From contig WBMV01002658.1 in assembly GCA_013396655.1 (NCBI GenBank), positions 1 through 64,000 on the forward strand: DNA of 64,000 nt, in the 5' to 3' direction. The notes beneath the pieces are model-generated. The model did no database searches and had not been told where the DNA came from. It worked only from the letters and a program-made list of their open reading frames with translations. Both the position numbers and the translations under genes were made by a program. The DNA comes from Campylorhamphus procurvoides. Its lineage: Eukaryota; Chordata; Aves; Passeriformes; Dendrocolaptidae. This document shows positions 48,101 through 63,100 of the stretch, one piece after another (position 1 is the stretch's first letter; each line of letters opens with the position of its first letter).

Positions 48101-51100
48101 AGGTATATTCTCCTGTGTCCTCCACCTCCAGGTCTCGGATCAGCAGCTCTGCAGCCGTCTCTTCTTGTCTCATCCTGTACTTTTCACTGGGTCTGAGTGT
48201 CTTGCCCCCTTTTCTCCACTCCACAGGGACCCCGACCTTGCTCAGCTCGCAGCGCAGGGTGGCTGTTCCACCATCTGTGGCCTCTCTGTTCTTCAACCCT
48301 TCTTTGAAAAAGGCTGGCAGAGCTGAAGGACAGCAATACGAGCAGTGAGATGCAACTCTCCAAAGAGCTGAAATTATGTTTAAGTTTCCTTTTCCCTCTT
48401 ATCTTGAACAGATTTATCAACAGGAGAGCAGAGATTCTCAAGAGTCTCCATGAATCAGCATTAGGAAAGAAATGTCATCACCATAAGGAAAGGATTTCAT
48501 GTGTACAGTAACCCAGAGAGGTATTTAACATGTACTTAGAGTCACAAATCAATACAAACAGGAGGAGAAAAACATTCTTTTTCCTGTGAAATTTCAAGCA
48601 AAAGGAATAACTTGAAATTTCTGGGGAAAAAAATGGTTTTCTTATACGGCTTTTTAAACCATAAGGGAAGGATGTTTGCTGTGTTTTCACACCCTTGAGC
48701 AAACAAAGAGACATTTTACATGTAAAAGAAAAAAATAAATGAAACACTGGAGTTTCACTCTCAATGTCAGTTTGAAATGAAACTGTTCATTTCAATACAT
48801 TGTGGGAAAACAAGGATTTTCACCTGAACTGACATACCCTTTCAAAGATGTCAGGGTCAGTGAAAATCAAAGTTCTCCCTGAGAATGGTCAACCCTTAGA
48901 AGGTCTGGGCTTTTCCACAGAACACCAATATCAGTATCAAATCACCTTGCTGTCTTGGGAATGGAGTATAAGATGCCATGGAATAACCTCACCTTTTGGA
49001 ATGTCATGAAACCTTAAAATCCCTAAGTCATGTTCCCTTTGAGGCAATTATTTTTGGGCTGGAGCATAACAGGGAGCCAAATAAAGGAATTTTCAAGGGC
49101 AAAGCCAAAGGATAGATCCTAATGAAAACAGGGGCATCACCCCTGGTTGTCCCATACCCATCCTGTGCCACATCCCAGCTGAAGGAGCTGGGGATAAAGG
49201 CCTGGCAGAAGAAGGAGGTGGGAGTGTGACCAGCTATGTGTCCAAGAGCAAACAGGGTGGTTCCTGTGAGTGTGTGCCTTGTTCTGTTTGCTTTACCATG
49301 CACTGTTAACACTGCCATGGTCTGCTGGTCTCCACACACACAGCAATAATTCCCAGCATCCACCAACTCCAGGCTCTGGATCGTGAGCTCGGCAACGAGC
49401 CCTTCCCGGGTCATTTGGTACTTGTCACTTGGCTTGAGGGTCTTGAATCCCTTCTTCCACTCCACCTTGGCAGCTGCCTTGTTCAGCTCACAGTGCAGGG
49501 AGACGCTTTTACCTTCAGTGGCCTCTTTGTCTGTCAGTTCTTTGGTGAAAAGAGCAGGCAGGACTGCAGAGTAAATGCAATATGGACATGGCATCAACGC
49601 TGAGAAAGCCTGACTCAAGATCTAATCACTCTCTTATCTCCCTGAAAACACAAGACCTTCTTGGTCTCCTCCAGGATTTTGTTCCTCCAGGATTTTGCTC
49701 CGATCTCTAACAATTCAAAAGATAAATTCAATCTGATTTTTAGCTTTAAAACACTCTTTAAAAGCAATTCTATCTGCAAATGCAGTTGCCAAGCCTTCCA
49801 TCCTTTACTTTATACACCATAAAGTCAAAGACATAAAATAAGAGGCCGCATTTTAATGAGACCCAGAGCATTTTGTTTCCCTTGAGAAGAGTCTGATTCA
49901 TGGCAATGTCTGAATTTTTATAAACAGAGCCCCTTAAAGCAGAGAAGTTACAAACACACTGCCAGTTTTCTGCAGAGATAAAGCATTTGCTTTGGAAGAG
50001 TTAAGCCAAAATGTGTAAAAGAATAGCAGGAGCATTAAAAAAAAACAACCTATTTTTCATTAAGATCATCCTTGTGGAGCATTACCCATGGAGGACAATT
50101 TGTTCCTCTTAGGAGTAACAAGTGTAACAGTCTAAGCCAGAAAAAAGTAAATATTATTCCCACTTTCAGGTCAATTCCTGTGGGAAAACTTCTAAACAAG
50201 CAGCTGTTCTGGGCTAGGGAGGATGTGTTGAGCTGGGAACCTGCAATCCACTTGTCATTGGGACGTAGCACCCAGGAAGGCAAACGGCACATGAGGTGAA
50301 AGGAGGAGGAGAGAGAGAGAGAAGGAAAACAGGAGAGGAAAATTAATCAGCAGATGGGAGGAGAGAAAGTACGCAGAGATCAGAGGAAGCAGAAGAGGAG
50401 GAAGAGGTCTTGGAATTATGCAGCTTCACTTGGGCACGTGCTGAGAAACTCTGTTTTACCATGCACTGCCAGGGCAGCCGTAGTCTGTTGGTCTCCACAC
50501 ACACAGCTGTAATCCCCAGCGTCTGCCAGTCCCAAATCCTGGATCCTCAGCTCCACACAGGGACCTTCCTGCTCTATTCTGTACTTCTCGCTCGGCTGGA
50601 GGACCACGGTCCCCTTTCTCCACTCCACTGGGGCTGATTTGCTCAGCTTGCAGTGCAGAGTGACTGCCTCCCCCTCCGTGGCTTCCTTGTTGGACAATTC
50701 TTCTTGGAAGAGGACAGGCAAGGCTGAAGGATGCAATACCAACAGAGAGGGAATCAGCACTGCAGGGAGCAGAACTGGACTGTGCTGGGAGTTACTGGGC
50801 TCAGTGCACACATTTAACCAAAACCACACTATTTTTAGGTGTGAAATGCTGAAAGGGGAGTAAAACCTCCTAGAAGAGAGAGACACAAATTAAATGATAC
50901 ACAATGTAAATGTGCTGTCTCGAGGCATGAAGAGCACAAGGGAATATTCCTTAGTAGGGTGACTCTTTGGCCACTCAGAGAACTTGAAACCTCTAAGAAA
51001 ACCCACTGACCAAGCTTTGTCTGCCAAAAAAACGCTGCCATTTAAGCTGCTTTTGGGGGCTTAGAGAGAAACACGTGTAGAAGGGTTACCATTCACTCTC

Positions 51101-54100
51101 AGAGCAGCCGTGCTCTTCTGGTCCCCACACAGGCAGGTGTAGCTCCCAGCATCTGCCAGCTCCAGGTCCTGGATGACCAGCTCGATGAAACGCCCTTCCC
51201 GTCTCATTTTGTACTTCCCACTTGGCTCCAGCACTTTGCCATCCTTGCTCCACTGCACCGAGCCCCCGGGCTGGCTCAGCTCGCACTGCAGCGTGGCCGT
51301 CCCACTCTCCGTGGCCTCCTCGTTCCTCAGCTCCTTTTTGAAGCGCACTGGCAGGGCTGAGAGATGCACAAGGGACAGGGGTTGCAGCCCAAGACCCTGC
51401 TCAGATCTCTGTAGTGATTTATTGTATGCCTATCCAAGCCTCTTTCCAACACCTTTTAGCCTTAAGTGCATCCTGTCTTTTTATCACGGATAGAAAAAGA
51501 AATTCTCTAGCAGATTGCTCCATGGGAATCAGCTCGTGACCTTGGTTGGGTTCATGCACACAAATGACAAACTCATTCTCGTCATTAAACCCTCCTTGAG
51601 ACGAAATCCCAAGGAATCTCATGTTTCCATGTTAATTCAGGAAAAACACGCATGCAGGACAGAGCCCTTCACTTGAGGAAAGGTAAGAAGACAACACAAC
51701 ACACACCCCCAACACTGGGCATAATGACAGCTCATTGAGGACAAAGACTGGGGTCAGGGGGGACATGGCAACACAAAAAAGTGATGAGTGAGAGCAGTGG
51801 AAGGAGGACAAAAGTGGTTGTAGTGAGGGAATGTACAGAGCAGAGGAGGAGGGAGGAGGTGAACAAAACCATTCCAGAGTTCCCCAGGTTCTTTCTGCCT
51901 TTTTACCATTCACTGACAAGGTTGCTGTGGTTTTTTGGTTCCCCACTAGACACGAATAGTCTCCAGCATCCTTTGGGTCCAGATCATGGATGAGCAGCTC
52001 AGCCACTGTGCCCTCCTGCCTCATCTTGTACTTGGTACTTGACCGGAGAAGAGTCTGCCCCTTCCTCCACTCCACAGGGGCCTCTCTGCTCAGCTGGCAG
52101 CGCAGGGTGGTGGTCCCACCTTCCACAGCTTCCACAGGCTTCAGCTCTTCCTTGAAGAGCACAGAGACAGCTGAGGAATGAAGCATTCTCAGTTTACTTG
52201 GGGACCATCATCACCATCTGGCGACCTCACGTGGGACTCAAAGCCAAAACACATTCCCTTGGCACACACAGCCAATAAACTCTGACCTACCTGCCCTTCC
52301 ACGACTCCACTTGTATTTGCAATAACACACCAAGAGTTTTGGAGCAAATTAAAAAAGAGCAATTATTTCCCAGTAATTAGAATACCAAAGTAATGACTCT
52401 TCTGCTGGTCCCAGACAGGTAAAAACTTGCTGAGGAAGTGGAGAAAAGAACCTCATATTCATTAATAAAAGGTGTGGCTGAGGCCCTTCTTACCTCTTGC
52501 CTTAGAGCTTGGACAGGCCCCTATATCCAAAGCATAAGAGACATTTCTTAGGGAAGAGAAGATATTTTGTTATCAGGTATATCTGACTGATATGTTTTAG
52601 CATGAAGTTCCCATCCCAGAAAACAGAGGACATCACAGACCCTTTTGCCTGCACTGATCCCGAATTTTCCAAACTCTAAAGTGTGCAGGAGGCAGCAGGA
52701 CCGTGGCAAGAACAACAACAAATGGTCACAAGCAGGTGTCTCGTTCCTACCATGGATTTTGACTTGGGCTGTGGTCTGCTGGTCTCCAGTGTCACAGGTG
52801 TATCTTCCAGCATCTTCTGGCTCTGCATTATGAATCACCAGCTCTGCCACTGTCCCCTTCTGCTTCATTTCATATTTGGCACTTGCCTGGAGCGTGGCTC
52901 CTCCCTTCTTCCACACCACGGTGGCATCAGCCTTGGTGAGTTCGCAGCGCAAGGAGACGGATCTCCCTTCTTCTGTGTCCGTGTTCTCCAGGGTTTGTTT
53001 GAAAAGCACAGGCAAAACTACAACACAGAACCAGGGGTTAGGACATGCCCTCTTGACCTGCCCCCATGAGAGATGTCACCTACAACCAGTCCTTTTCCAA
53101 AGGAGCAGAGCAGCCCCAGACCCTCCCTTGGCCGTGTGGCATCAAGGTTGGTCCTGCTTGGGAGCAGGAATAAATCCCTCCCCCAGATGTTGCCATCTCA
53201 TTGTGGATTCCAAGGATTATGGGCAAAGGTTTGGGTTTAATTCATTCCCTGTTCCTGCAGAGCTCTGAAATAATAATTATATCCTCTGTCTCTCCTGCTT
53301 TCTGCTCCAGCACATATTACTGAAGTTACTACATCTGTTAGAAGGATATTGGGAAGTGCAGATGGCATTTTAAAAGCCTTTTTAAAGGATGTTTTAGGGA
53401 GAGTGGGGGTATAAATTTTAATCACTTGGCCACCTGCAATTTTTCAGGGACTGGATTTCTGTTCCTTGTGCTCCAGCTCTAACTCCAGTCCTAACACAAA
53501 GAGCTGACAGGTCAGGAATTACAGCACATAGAAAATTAACCCTCTGCACTTCACCTAATGGGTTTTAGCCCAGTGGGAGGTTCCAGATTCAAAACCCCAA
53601 CCACAGAATTTGAGATTACAGGAATAAAATACATACAGATGATGACAAGTGTGGAATATTACCTTTACATTTTACATATTGAAGGTGGCACTGCCACAAA
53701 AATAAAAATTTTATGTTCTGTGATTTATTATTTTTTTAATAGACCACTTGATTAAGAAAGGGGAGCAACATGTGCAACTCTACCCACCCTTGACTTTCAG
53801 CAGGGCCGTGGTGTTGAGCTCCCCAGTGCTGCAGGTGTAATGCCCAGCATCGCCTGAGCGCACATCCCGGATGATGAGCTCTGCCACCGTGCCATGCTGC
53901 CTAAATTCATACTTGTCACTGGCACAGAGAACGGTGTCCCCCTTCAGCCACGTCACCGGGGCGCCAGCCTTGCTGAGCTCACAGCTCAGCTTGACCTCTT
54001 TGCCTTCTTTAGCCTCTTCGTTTTGAAGCTCTTGCTTGAAACGCAGTGGCAGCTCTGGAAAAGAACAAAGCAAATGGTAAAGGAAACCTGAGGCTGGAAA

Positions 54101-57100
54101 TCATTTTCCCCCTTTTTTTATTTTGTATCAGACTTTGGTTTTGAGATAGAAAACTGGAGAAGCGCTGGCAGAGAGTAAACAGATTCTGACATCTCACATC
54201 TGGCTGCCAGCACTTTACAGCAGCAAAAAACCCCCAAAAAAACCATTGAAGCCATATGTTTATTTTCCTTTTAACCACTGCCTGCACTTTGTGGCTGCTT
54301 TCATTATTCACATCAGTGGCAGATGCTGCCCTGCTGCCAATGGCACAAACTGTGCCACAGATGGGTGCCCAGAGCTGCACCACTGGCACAAACCCCATAA
54401 AACTTCAGGAGGTCGACTCACACGCAACAAGGAGGACACAGCAATGCCAAAGCACTTTCTGGCACGACCAGCACTATCGATTTCTCATTATGAAAATGGA
54501 TTTTTTTTTTTACCCAACATGAACACAGACTCAAAGCCAGCACAGAGCAAACACAGAAGGGGCAGGGGACAGGATCCCTGTGGAGCTTCCTGGGCAGGCT
54601 CTGCCACAGCCTGGGATTCAAGGCTTTGAGCTGAGCTTGTGCAGGGAAGGAATTTATTGGGAGGAAAAATACCCCTCAATTGAAGTGTTCTCCCCTTAGA
54701 TAGTGAAATAAAAGATTCTTCCTGAATTCTGCTGTGTTATGGATACACAAATGAGCTGCTGATTCATGATCCACTTGACCTGTGGCTGATGAACAGCTTG
54801 TTCTTCTGGTCCCCTTTATCTCTAATTTGGGACACTGAATGTCTCACAACTACTGATTTTTTGGTCCTGTTTTTGCATTCTGCTGTTCTGCTGTGACCCT
54901 ACCAGATAAAGGAAAGCTCCAACAGTGCAGTTTGTTGTAGACTTCATTATGGCTTGGCTCCTTCACATCTACTGCTGATGCGAATCCATGTGTTTAAATC
55001 CCACACCATTCTCTAGGAAGGGAGAAATGGGGCTGCAGTGGAACACCACAAATGTGGGGGGTTTCTAACACCAAACGGTTGATCATGGGAGAAATCTAGG
55101 TCCTACTGAAGTCAACACAGGTCTTTCTGCTGTGTATAATGGGTATTGTGAGAACATCCTTGTGCAGAGAAAGCCAGGGATAACTGGGACCATTAACCAC
55201 CACCTCTTCTTCATTACATCATCAAGGTCTTCATTTTCCTCGAACAGCAACCTCAGCCTAAAGTTGGTTTCCTTCTTGGTCCTCCACACTCTGAGGTTCA
55301 GGTTGACCCTTCCAACAACCCAAATGCTTTTTTATTCACACTAACTTCTCCAATCCAGGTGCAGCTTCTGACCAGCCCATTCCAAGTGTCCAACACCACA
55401 CAGGACATCCAGGGGTCTGGTTAAACACAGCCCTGTGCCCTTAAAAACCTCCTGTACCTGCTCAAACCTGGCCAGGTGAACAAGTGATTTCACTCCCAGA
55501 AACTCAGATAACAACCCTTTAGATCATAGAATCACAGAACAGTTTGGGTTGGGAGGGACCTTTAAAGGTCATCTAATCCAACCCTCCTGCAAAGAGCAGG
55601 GACATCTTCAGCTCGACCAAGGTGCTCCAAGCCCCATCCAACCTGGCCTTGAACGTTTCCAGGGATGGAGCATCCACCACTTCCCTGGGCACCTCTTAGA
55701 GTGTTTTACCACATTCATTGTAAAAACCTTCTTTTAATCTAATCTAAATTGACCTTCTTTTAGTTTAAAACCATCCTCCCTTGTCCCATCGAGCAGGATG
55801 GCACCTCCTGCCTGATCCCACTCTTGGGGACATTGCTGTGAGAGATTTGGCTGCCCAAAGTCATTGCCCAGACAAATGTGGGGGGTTGAGCTCCCTCCCT
55901 GGAGAGAGCCATTGGAAATTCGATGGATTTCCACTTTTGAACCCACTTGCATTGGAAACAAAGGATTCAAACAGCCATTTTCATCTGAGAGCTCATTAAT
56001 AAGGGCAGGAACAATATAATTTATGTTCTATATTCTGGGATTCAAGTGGTTATTTGGTATTAAGTTTTTCTTATCGTTCCAAATCCATATTAGAAGATGT
56101 TCTGATGGTATTCTTGTACCAAGTTTCTATGATTTTTGGGAGATTACTTCAGAAGATGAAGGTTCTTTGTTTTTACAGACTCCTTTTTTGGGGTGGTGCT
56201 TCAACTCAATCTTATTTTAGTCGAGTCCATTCCCTTAGAGAAGGTGCACATGGCAAGTTTTGCTGTACTGTGTTAGTCCAGGGGAGGAGAACACGAGGTT
56301 TCTTCTCTCATGTGTCATTCAGTGGCTTTGTTCACTTTCAGGACATTCAGGAGGTGATTCATCCTTTCTCTGGATTCTCTCTTAGGCTGGGTGGATCTCC
56401 TACAGGAATACCCACTGTCCTCTACTGACCCACTGCTCTCCTCTTGGGGGATGGAACAAGATGATCTTTAAGGTCCCTTCCAACCCAAACCATTCCAGCA
56501 TTCCAGGATTCTCAGAGAGCTCAGACACTTCATTTTCACAGAGTTAAAACTAGGTTAGAAAAAGGATTTTCCTGTTTCAATTCTTTCACCTCTCTGGGTG
56601 CTGTTTTGAACAACTTGATGAAAACATCTCTGTACAAAGAGGTTCCTTCTCAGTGGAGCTTCCTGTTTTCATCATTTCAATTTATTGCTCTGATCTCAGT
56701 GTTAGATGACAAATTAGGATGCAGATTATCCCTCCAAATTAATGTTGATACAAATAACTGTACTACTTTCAGCTGCTCCAGAATCACATGGGAACCACCT
56801 GAGATGTTTCAGAAGCGGTGCGGATGCTCAGATGACAAGAAATCCATGAGATTTGCATCCAGGACTATTTGTATCAAGCTACAGGTCAAGGTGAGTAACA
56901 GCTAATTTGGTGTTTGTGACTATAAAGCCACAAAGAGTTATTTAAGTACCCACTGACATCTGGGAGAAACTGAGAAGGCAACATTCCTGTTGAGGAACAT
57001 CAATAAGATCTCTCTCACTTCCCAGTAAACACAAATCAGACTGAGGCAATCTTTTTCTGAGCTTTTCTCCATGGAAACGGAGTAATTTGAACCTTCTACC

Positions 57101-60100
57101 TGAATCTAAGATACACACCAATAGCTAAATTGGCCAAGGCAGATCTTCTCTTTCTCAGCTTAATTCTTTTTAATTCATAATAATCCAATCCATCAGGAGA
57201 GCAAAACCTCATTATGACATTACAGCATCACATATTAACCTTTTCCAACCAAAACCTTTCATTTTCCTTCAGAAAAAAAAACTAAACAAACACAATAATT
57301 CCCTTGCATTTCTGTAGCTTGGGAAAAATTTCAAATTTGGGGGGAAAAAGAAAATAACATTCTTTGAAACAAAAGTGGTGGTTGGGAAAAACGAGACTGG
57401 GACCTGACACAGTGGAGCCTGTGTGTTTCACATCTCTGGGCAACGAGAAATATTTACATTTCCAGTAAGAAACCATCTCTTTAATCCCACATTCTTGGGC
57501 TGTTTGGCATTCATTTCACTTCCTCGCTACAGAATTAGACTAACACTGCACTTTTAACCCACTTTAACTTTTCCAGACAAAACCATCCACTGTCAACAGC
57601 GGATAACAGAGAAAAACATGCAATGTTACCTTTCAAAGAATGCAAACCACATCTCAAACTTATTGATTTGTGGCTGAATTAATTGATTTCTGTTCATTAG
57701 CCACCACCTTATCAGCTCACTCTAGGAAAACTGAACAAGGCACCACTGCAGCAGAACATTCCCACCTAAGATCCAATAAACACTCCCAGAGTTGTCCAGG
57801 ATTACAAAGGGTTCATTCTCCAGCTGGAATTTCACTGTATAATCCATTCTATTCTTGAGCATACACAGACACGGCCTTTTTTTTTAACACCTACCCACAT
57901 CAACCCCACTTCTTTGTCCTCCTTATTTCCTTTCCTGTGGTTTTTATGATTGATTTACCTTTCACAACCAAACTGGCAGATGTTTTCTTATCCCCAGCTT
58001 CAAATGTAATGACCCCCGAGTCCTTCAGGGAGAGCTTTCTCAGCGTTAGCAGGTGATATCCCCCAGGCTGCGACTGGATCTCATTAAGTTCATTGGTATG
58101 GAGTGGGGTTTTATCCAAAAACCACTGCACTTTGCTATAGTCTACGGGAGAGATTCTGCACTTGAACATGGCAGATTCTCCTTCTAACACAGTGACATCT
58201 TCCAGGTCTTCTGTTATTAGCACTTTCTGGCCTGAAAGGAACATAGACACAGCAATTACTGGAATCTTCCAGTTTCTAGCATGAAAAGCCATATGGAAAA
58301 CTCCCAAGAAAGAAATATGCTCATGATACACAAGACTGAAACATAATTCCCCTGGATATTAAACACAAAACCCACTCACAGGAAGAGAATATATACAGGA
58401 CACACACCAAAATAGGATAAGACAACTGTAAAGCACCAGGAAACATAAAGCAGAACAAGCACAATGCAAATCCAGTGTTATAAACCCTCTCCTAATGAAA
58501 CTCCCTGAAAAGGTGGAGAGGGTGAGTCTCTGCCAGCATTATTGAGCTCTAGATATCACTAAGATTATCCCACACTTGACACCCTCCCTGCTTTTCTAGA
58601 GCAAATATTATTTGATTTCTTTGTGTTTCTTAGAGCTCAGCCCAACCATAAGCACAGTGAGAATCAGAGAGAGTGTCTGACTGCAGTTTTGGTAAAAAGA
58701 AATAAAAGCATCTGCCCTGAAAACCAGCCTGCATAGGTAGATATACACCTAACTAGATATAAATATATATCTAAAAAGATAATTCTAACTATAAATATAC
58801 ATAAAATAAGGTTATTGCTGTACATAAAATATTCTATGTTGTTTCTCCTGCTTACAAAACCAGTACAGGGATATTTTACTTTTATCTTCTTGACAGTGAA
58901 GTATTTTCTGCCCTCAGAAAAACTGGATTTGGGAAACTCACAGTGGATTCAGGTGCTCAGAGGCCACAAGTGGGGAGTTTAAGAACATTTCTTTGCTTCT
59001 CAACACTCCTCTACCAGATGGCCAGAGCTGGAAGAGTCTGACTTCACCCCCTTGTCTTTAATATCTGCAGTAATCAGTAAGTGGATGCTGCCACTGTATC
59101 TCCAGCTGAAAATCCCTGAATCATTCCTCCTGTTCTCTTTGTTGTTTTATCAGTTTCATCTCAAGGGTTTCTCCTGTTTGGGGACTGGAGGAATAAACCT
59201 CAAACACTGCCCTGCCACCAGCCCTGGCCAGCCCAGCTCATAGACTGCCCCCAGGGTCACCTAAAAGCTGCTGTGTTGGTTGGGCTCTCCAGCTGCAGTT
59301 TGGGTTGCTCCCTTCATCTCCAAAGGGGCAAAGGGACATGAAGCACTGAAAGATTCTGGCCATGAAGATGCTCCAGGGCTGGAGCAGCTCTGGAGCCAGG
59401 CTGGGAGAGCTGGGGGAGCTCACCTGGAGAAGAGAAGGCTCCAGGGACACCTGAGAGCCCCTTTCAGGACCCAAAGGGGCTCCAGGAGAGCTGGAGAGGG
59501 ACTGAGGACAAGGCATGGAGGGACAGGACATAGGGAATGGCTTCCCACTGCCAGAGGGCAGGGTTAGATGGAATTTTGGGAAGGAATTGCTGGCTGGGAG
59601 GGTGGGGAGGGACTGGGATGGATTTCCCAGAGAAGCTGTGGCTGCCCCTGGATCCTTGGAAGTGTCCAAGGCCACGTTGGATGGGGTTGGAACAACCTGG
59701 GCTAGTGGAAGGTGTCCCTGCCCATGGCAGACGAGTGGGACAAAATGAACTTTAAGGTCTTTTCCAACCCAAACCATTCTGTGATTCTATGGACCACTAT
59801 TTACCCATCACCTCTTGGAAACCACAACTGGGAAGAGGCATCAAGGGGTCAAAAGCCTGGGTGCAGAATGATTTTCCCCCATCTTGCAGCAGGCACTTTG
59901 AATCGTGTTCACACAGGAACACCAACCTCTCCTCACACCAACATTTTGGGCTTAAATCACACCCAAAGCACTCCAGGTGGAATTTCTTCAAATGGCTTGG
60001 CATGTCCTGCTCCATGTCTATATTTTTGGCTGCAAGATCTTTACATCATGAGCAAGAAATCGGTGGATCTGATTAGAGATCTGATTAGAGATCCATGTGC

Positions 60101-63100
60101 AGAGAAATAGATCTGCCTGTGCCTAGAACGTCTCCCATGGGGAAATGGGATGTACAGCCACATTCCTGCCATTCATACCTTGCACAACAAGCTTGGCTCT
60201 GGATTGGGCATCCCCAATGTCACAACTGTAGGTGTCACTGTCGCTTTTCTCCAGGTTCTTTATGGTCAGCTGGAGGACTTGTCCCTTCTGGGTGAGCTCG
60301 TATTTCCTGCCAGCCCTGAGCTCAGCGATGCCTTTCCTCCAGACCACAGAGGAGGCAGCTCTCTCGCTCTGGCACACAAAGACTGCAGTTCCACTCTCCT
60401 CAACTTTCAGGTCTGAAAGTTCCTTCACAAAATAATTAGGTTTTTCTGGAAAGAAAAATAAAAATTAAAAAAATGAGACAGACTTCTTACCCAAACTAGC
60501 CCTAAGCGTAGAGAGTGGTCTTGGATCCCCCACTTTCCCCACTGGGGAATCACAGAATAAAGAATTATAGGATCTTTTAGGCTGGAAATGACCCTTAAGA
60601 TCATCAAGCAACTCCTCCAAGTCCACCACTAAACCACATACCCAAGAGGCACATCTACATGTTTTTTAAATCCCTCCAGGGATGGTGACTCCACCACTGC
60701 CCTGGGCATCCTGTTCCAATGCCTGACCACCCTTTCCATGAAGAAATTTGTCCTAATATCCCATCTAAACCTTTAGGCCATTTCCTCTCATCAGATGGGA
60801 TGGATCTGAGAAGATCCCCAGGTCCACACCCAGTCACAGGACATAGCAGGTGAAATATCTCCAGGAAAGCTTAAAGCCATTGTACAGGGACTGGTGAGGT
60901 GTCATCTTGCAGGACATGCCCACTTTTGATCACACATATTCAGAGAAGACTAATTCAAATTGCCAGATTTGATTGGCTCGTTACAGAGCGCATGAGATTC
61001 CTCAGTTACCTCCAAGGTGCTTTTTCATACCTTATATATTTTTAAGCTTTTAGACCATAATCCTTATTGAAGAGTAAAACCTGACCCTGTTCAGGGAGAT
61101 GGAGGAGAACATCCCAACCTCTGTCCCCCACAGCCCCTCTCCCCTCTTCAGCTGACCTTGCACTGTGATCCTGGCTGTGGTTTTGGAGACCTCGGTCTCA
61201 CAGGTGTATTCCCCACTGTCCTTGACTGTGGAGTCCCTGATGATCAGCGTGGCCCGTGTCCCCTCTTGCTGCAAGTCATATTTCTGGCTTTTCCGGATTG
61301 CTTTGCCATCCTTGTACCACCTGATGTTCACATCAGCTTTGGACAACTCACAGCTCAGGCTGATGTCCTGCCCTGCTTGTGATGTTTTATCCTCCAGCTG
61401 TTTTGTGACCTCAGTAGGTTTCTCTGGAGAAGGGAAAAACAAAGGAATTTTTGAATGGAAATCATGATCCTTTTATGGTTGGGGGTTTTGCAATTCAAAT
61501 CACAAAATGGTTTGGGTTGGAAGGGACCTGAAAGGTCATCTCATTCCAACCCTGCTGTGGACAGGGACACCTTCCACCAGCCCAGGTTGCTCCAACCTGG
61601 CCTTGGACACTTCCAGGGATGGGACAGCCACAGCTTGTCTGCCCAACCTGTGCCAGTGCCTGCCCACCCTGCCAGGGCAGAATTTCATTCTAATATCTAA
61701 TTGAAATCTACCCTGGATTATCTTGAAGGTCCCTTCCAATCCAAACCATTCTGAGATTCTATGCAAAAAGGACTAATTGCAAACTACAAATTATGTCTGA
61801 AAACTACCTATTTCTTCTCTCCATTGACCACCCAGGGAGCCTTGGGTGATCTTCTCTGTTGAAGACAACCTGTGCTGAATTTATCTGTACACACTACCCA
61901 GTATAGTCAGTTCTCAAATATCTATTCAAACTTTCAGCCTTTCACTGGTTTTTAAGTGAAAAATCTCAGTTTTTCATGGTTCTGGTCACAACAAGACTTT
62001 GCCTCCATGGTTTGTTGGAGAACCTTGTGAAAATACACCCAGGAGATCCAACCCCAGAACCCTTCTGAGCTCCTTACCTTTCACAGCCAGAGCAGCCTTG
62101 GAGGTCAGACCTCGGGCAGTGAAAACGACCTCCCCGATGTCCTCAGGAGCCACATTTTGGATACTGAGGGTGTATTTGCGACCTGCATTGGACAGTCTGA
62201 ACCTCCCACCGCTTTCCACCCTTCTCCCATTCAGTGTCCAGCTGAAGTCATCGATGCTTTCGTGGGATAAAATGCACTCAAAAGTGCAGTCCTCCCCCAG
62301 GTGGATCTCGGTGTTCTTCAGCCGTTTGGTGATGCCGATGTTCAGTTCTGCAGGAAAAAAGGGGAGAAGGTTTTTATGGTAGACATCAGAAGAGAAACGC
62401 CATTTTTTTGGTATCTACTATTTTATCTACTGGATTGGTAGGACACCATTTCATTCCTTACAGAGCTCTGTGACAGGGGAAGGATTTCTCAGATATTATC
62501 CACTCAGAATCACCACAAAGTTATAGAAAAATGGGGACTTGTGAACCTTCTGGCTCTGCTCAGCAAGGATTGAGTGAAGAACAGCTCACTCGGCGGGGAA
62601 GAGTCAAGATTCAATGAGAAAGGTTCTGGGATGATGTGTGAGGTTCTTCTCCACGTTGACATGAGGAATGGGATGGTTGAATTTTCTTAACTTGTTACTC
62701 CCGGTGTTCAAATCAGACTCAAATCAAACTCAAAATATTTCTCATTACCAATATGACTTTGGAAACCACAAACAATTCTTTTTCCTTCAAGAAGACACAA
62801 GGATTGGAGGGCAGGATGAACTTCTGGGTTATTCAATAGACAATGTTGTCCCACTTTTGTGTCCCCAAAATGGACTCTGAATTAATAACTCAAAATATGA
62901 GACATGGGCTGCTTGGGGGGGCTTTTTTGTTGTTGGTTGTTGATTATTTTTGGGGAAAGTGTTTGCTCTTCTGGGAGGATTTTGGCACCTTGGGGATGTT
63001 CAGGAAGTAAACACTGTCACTACATTCTTGTCACCTGATTTTCACTGAAGGCCCAGATATATTCACATCAAAGATAACAGGCATTGTCCAATGTGAGGCT

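Larger units (their letters stand above)
54055..57958 (-). other. Intron w5-w6 (3.9 kb, the longest here)
   Basis: CR1 pieces at 55522-55800 and 56448-56513. No Ig-like exon, RNA gene or other repeat family recognised in the remainder. Confidence 0.6.

Noticed and set aside
54100..57950. A missing Ig exon in the longest intron
   Set aside because: No open frame with the Cys-Trp-Cys/Phe pattern; w5 and w6 join in phase without one.
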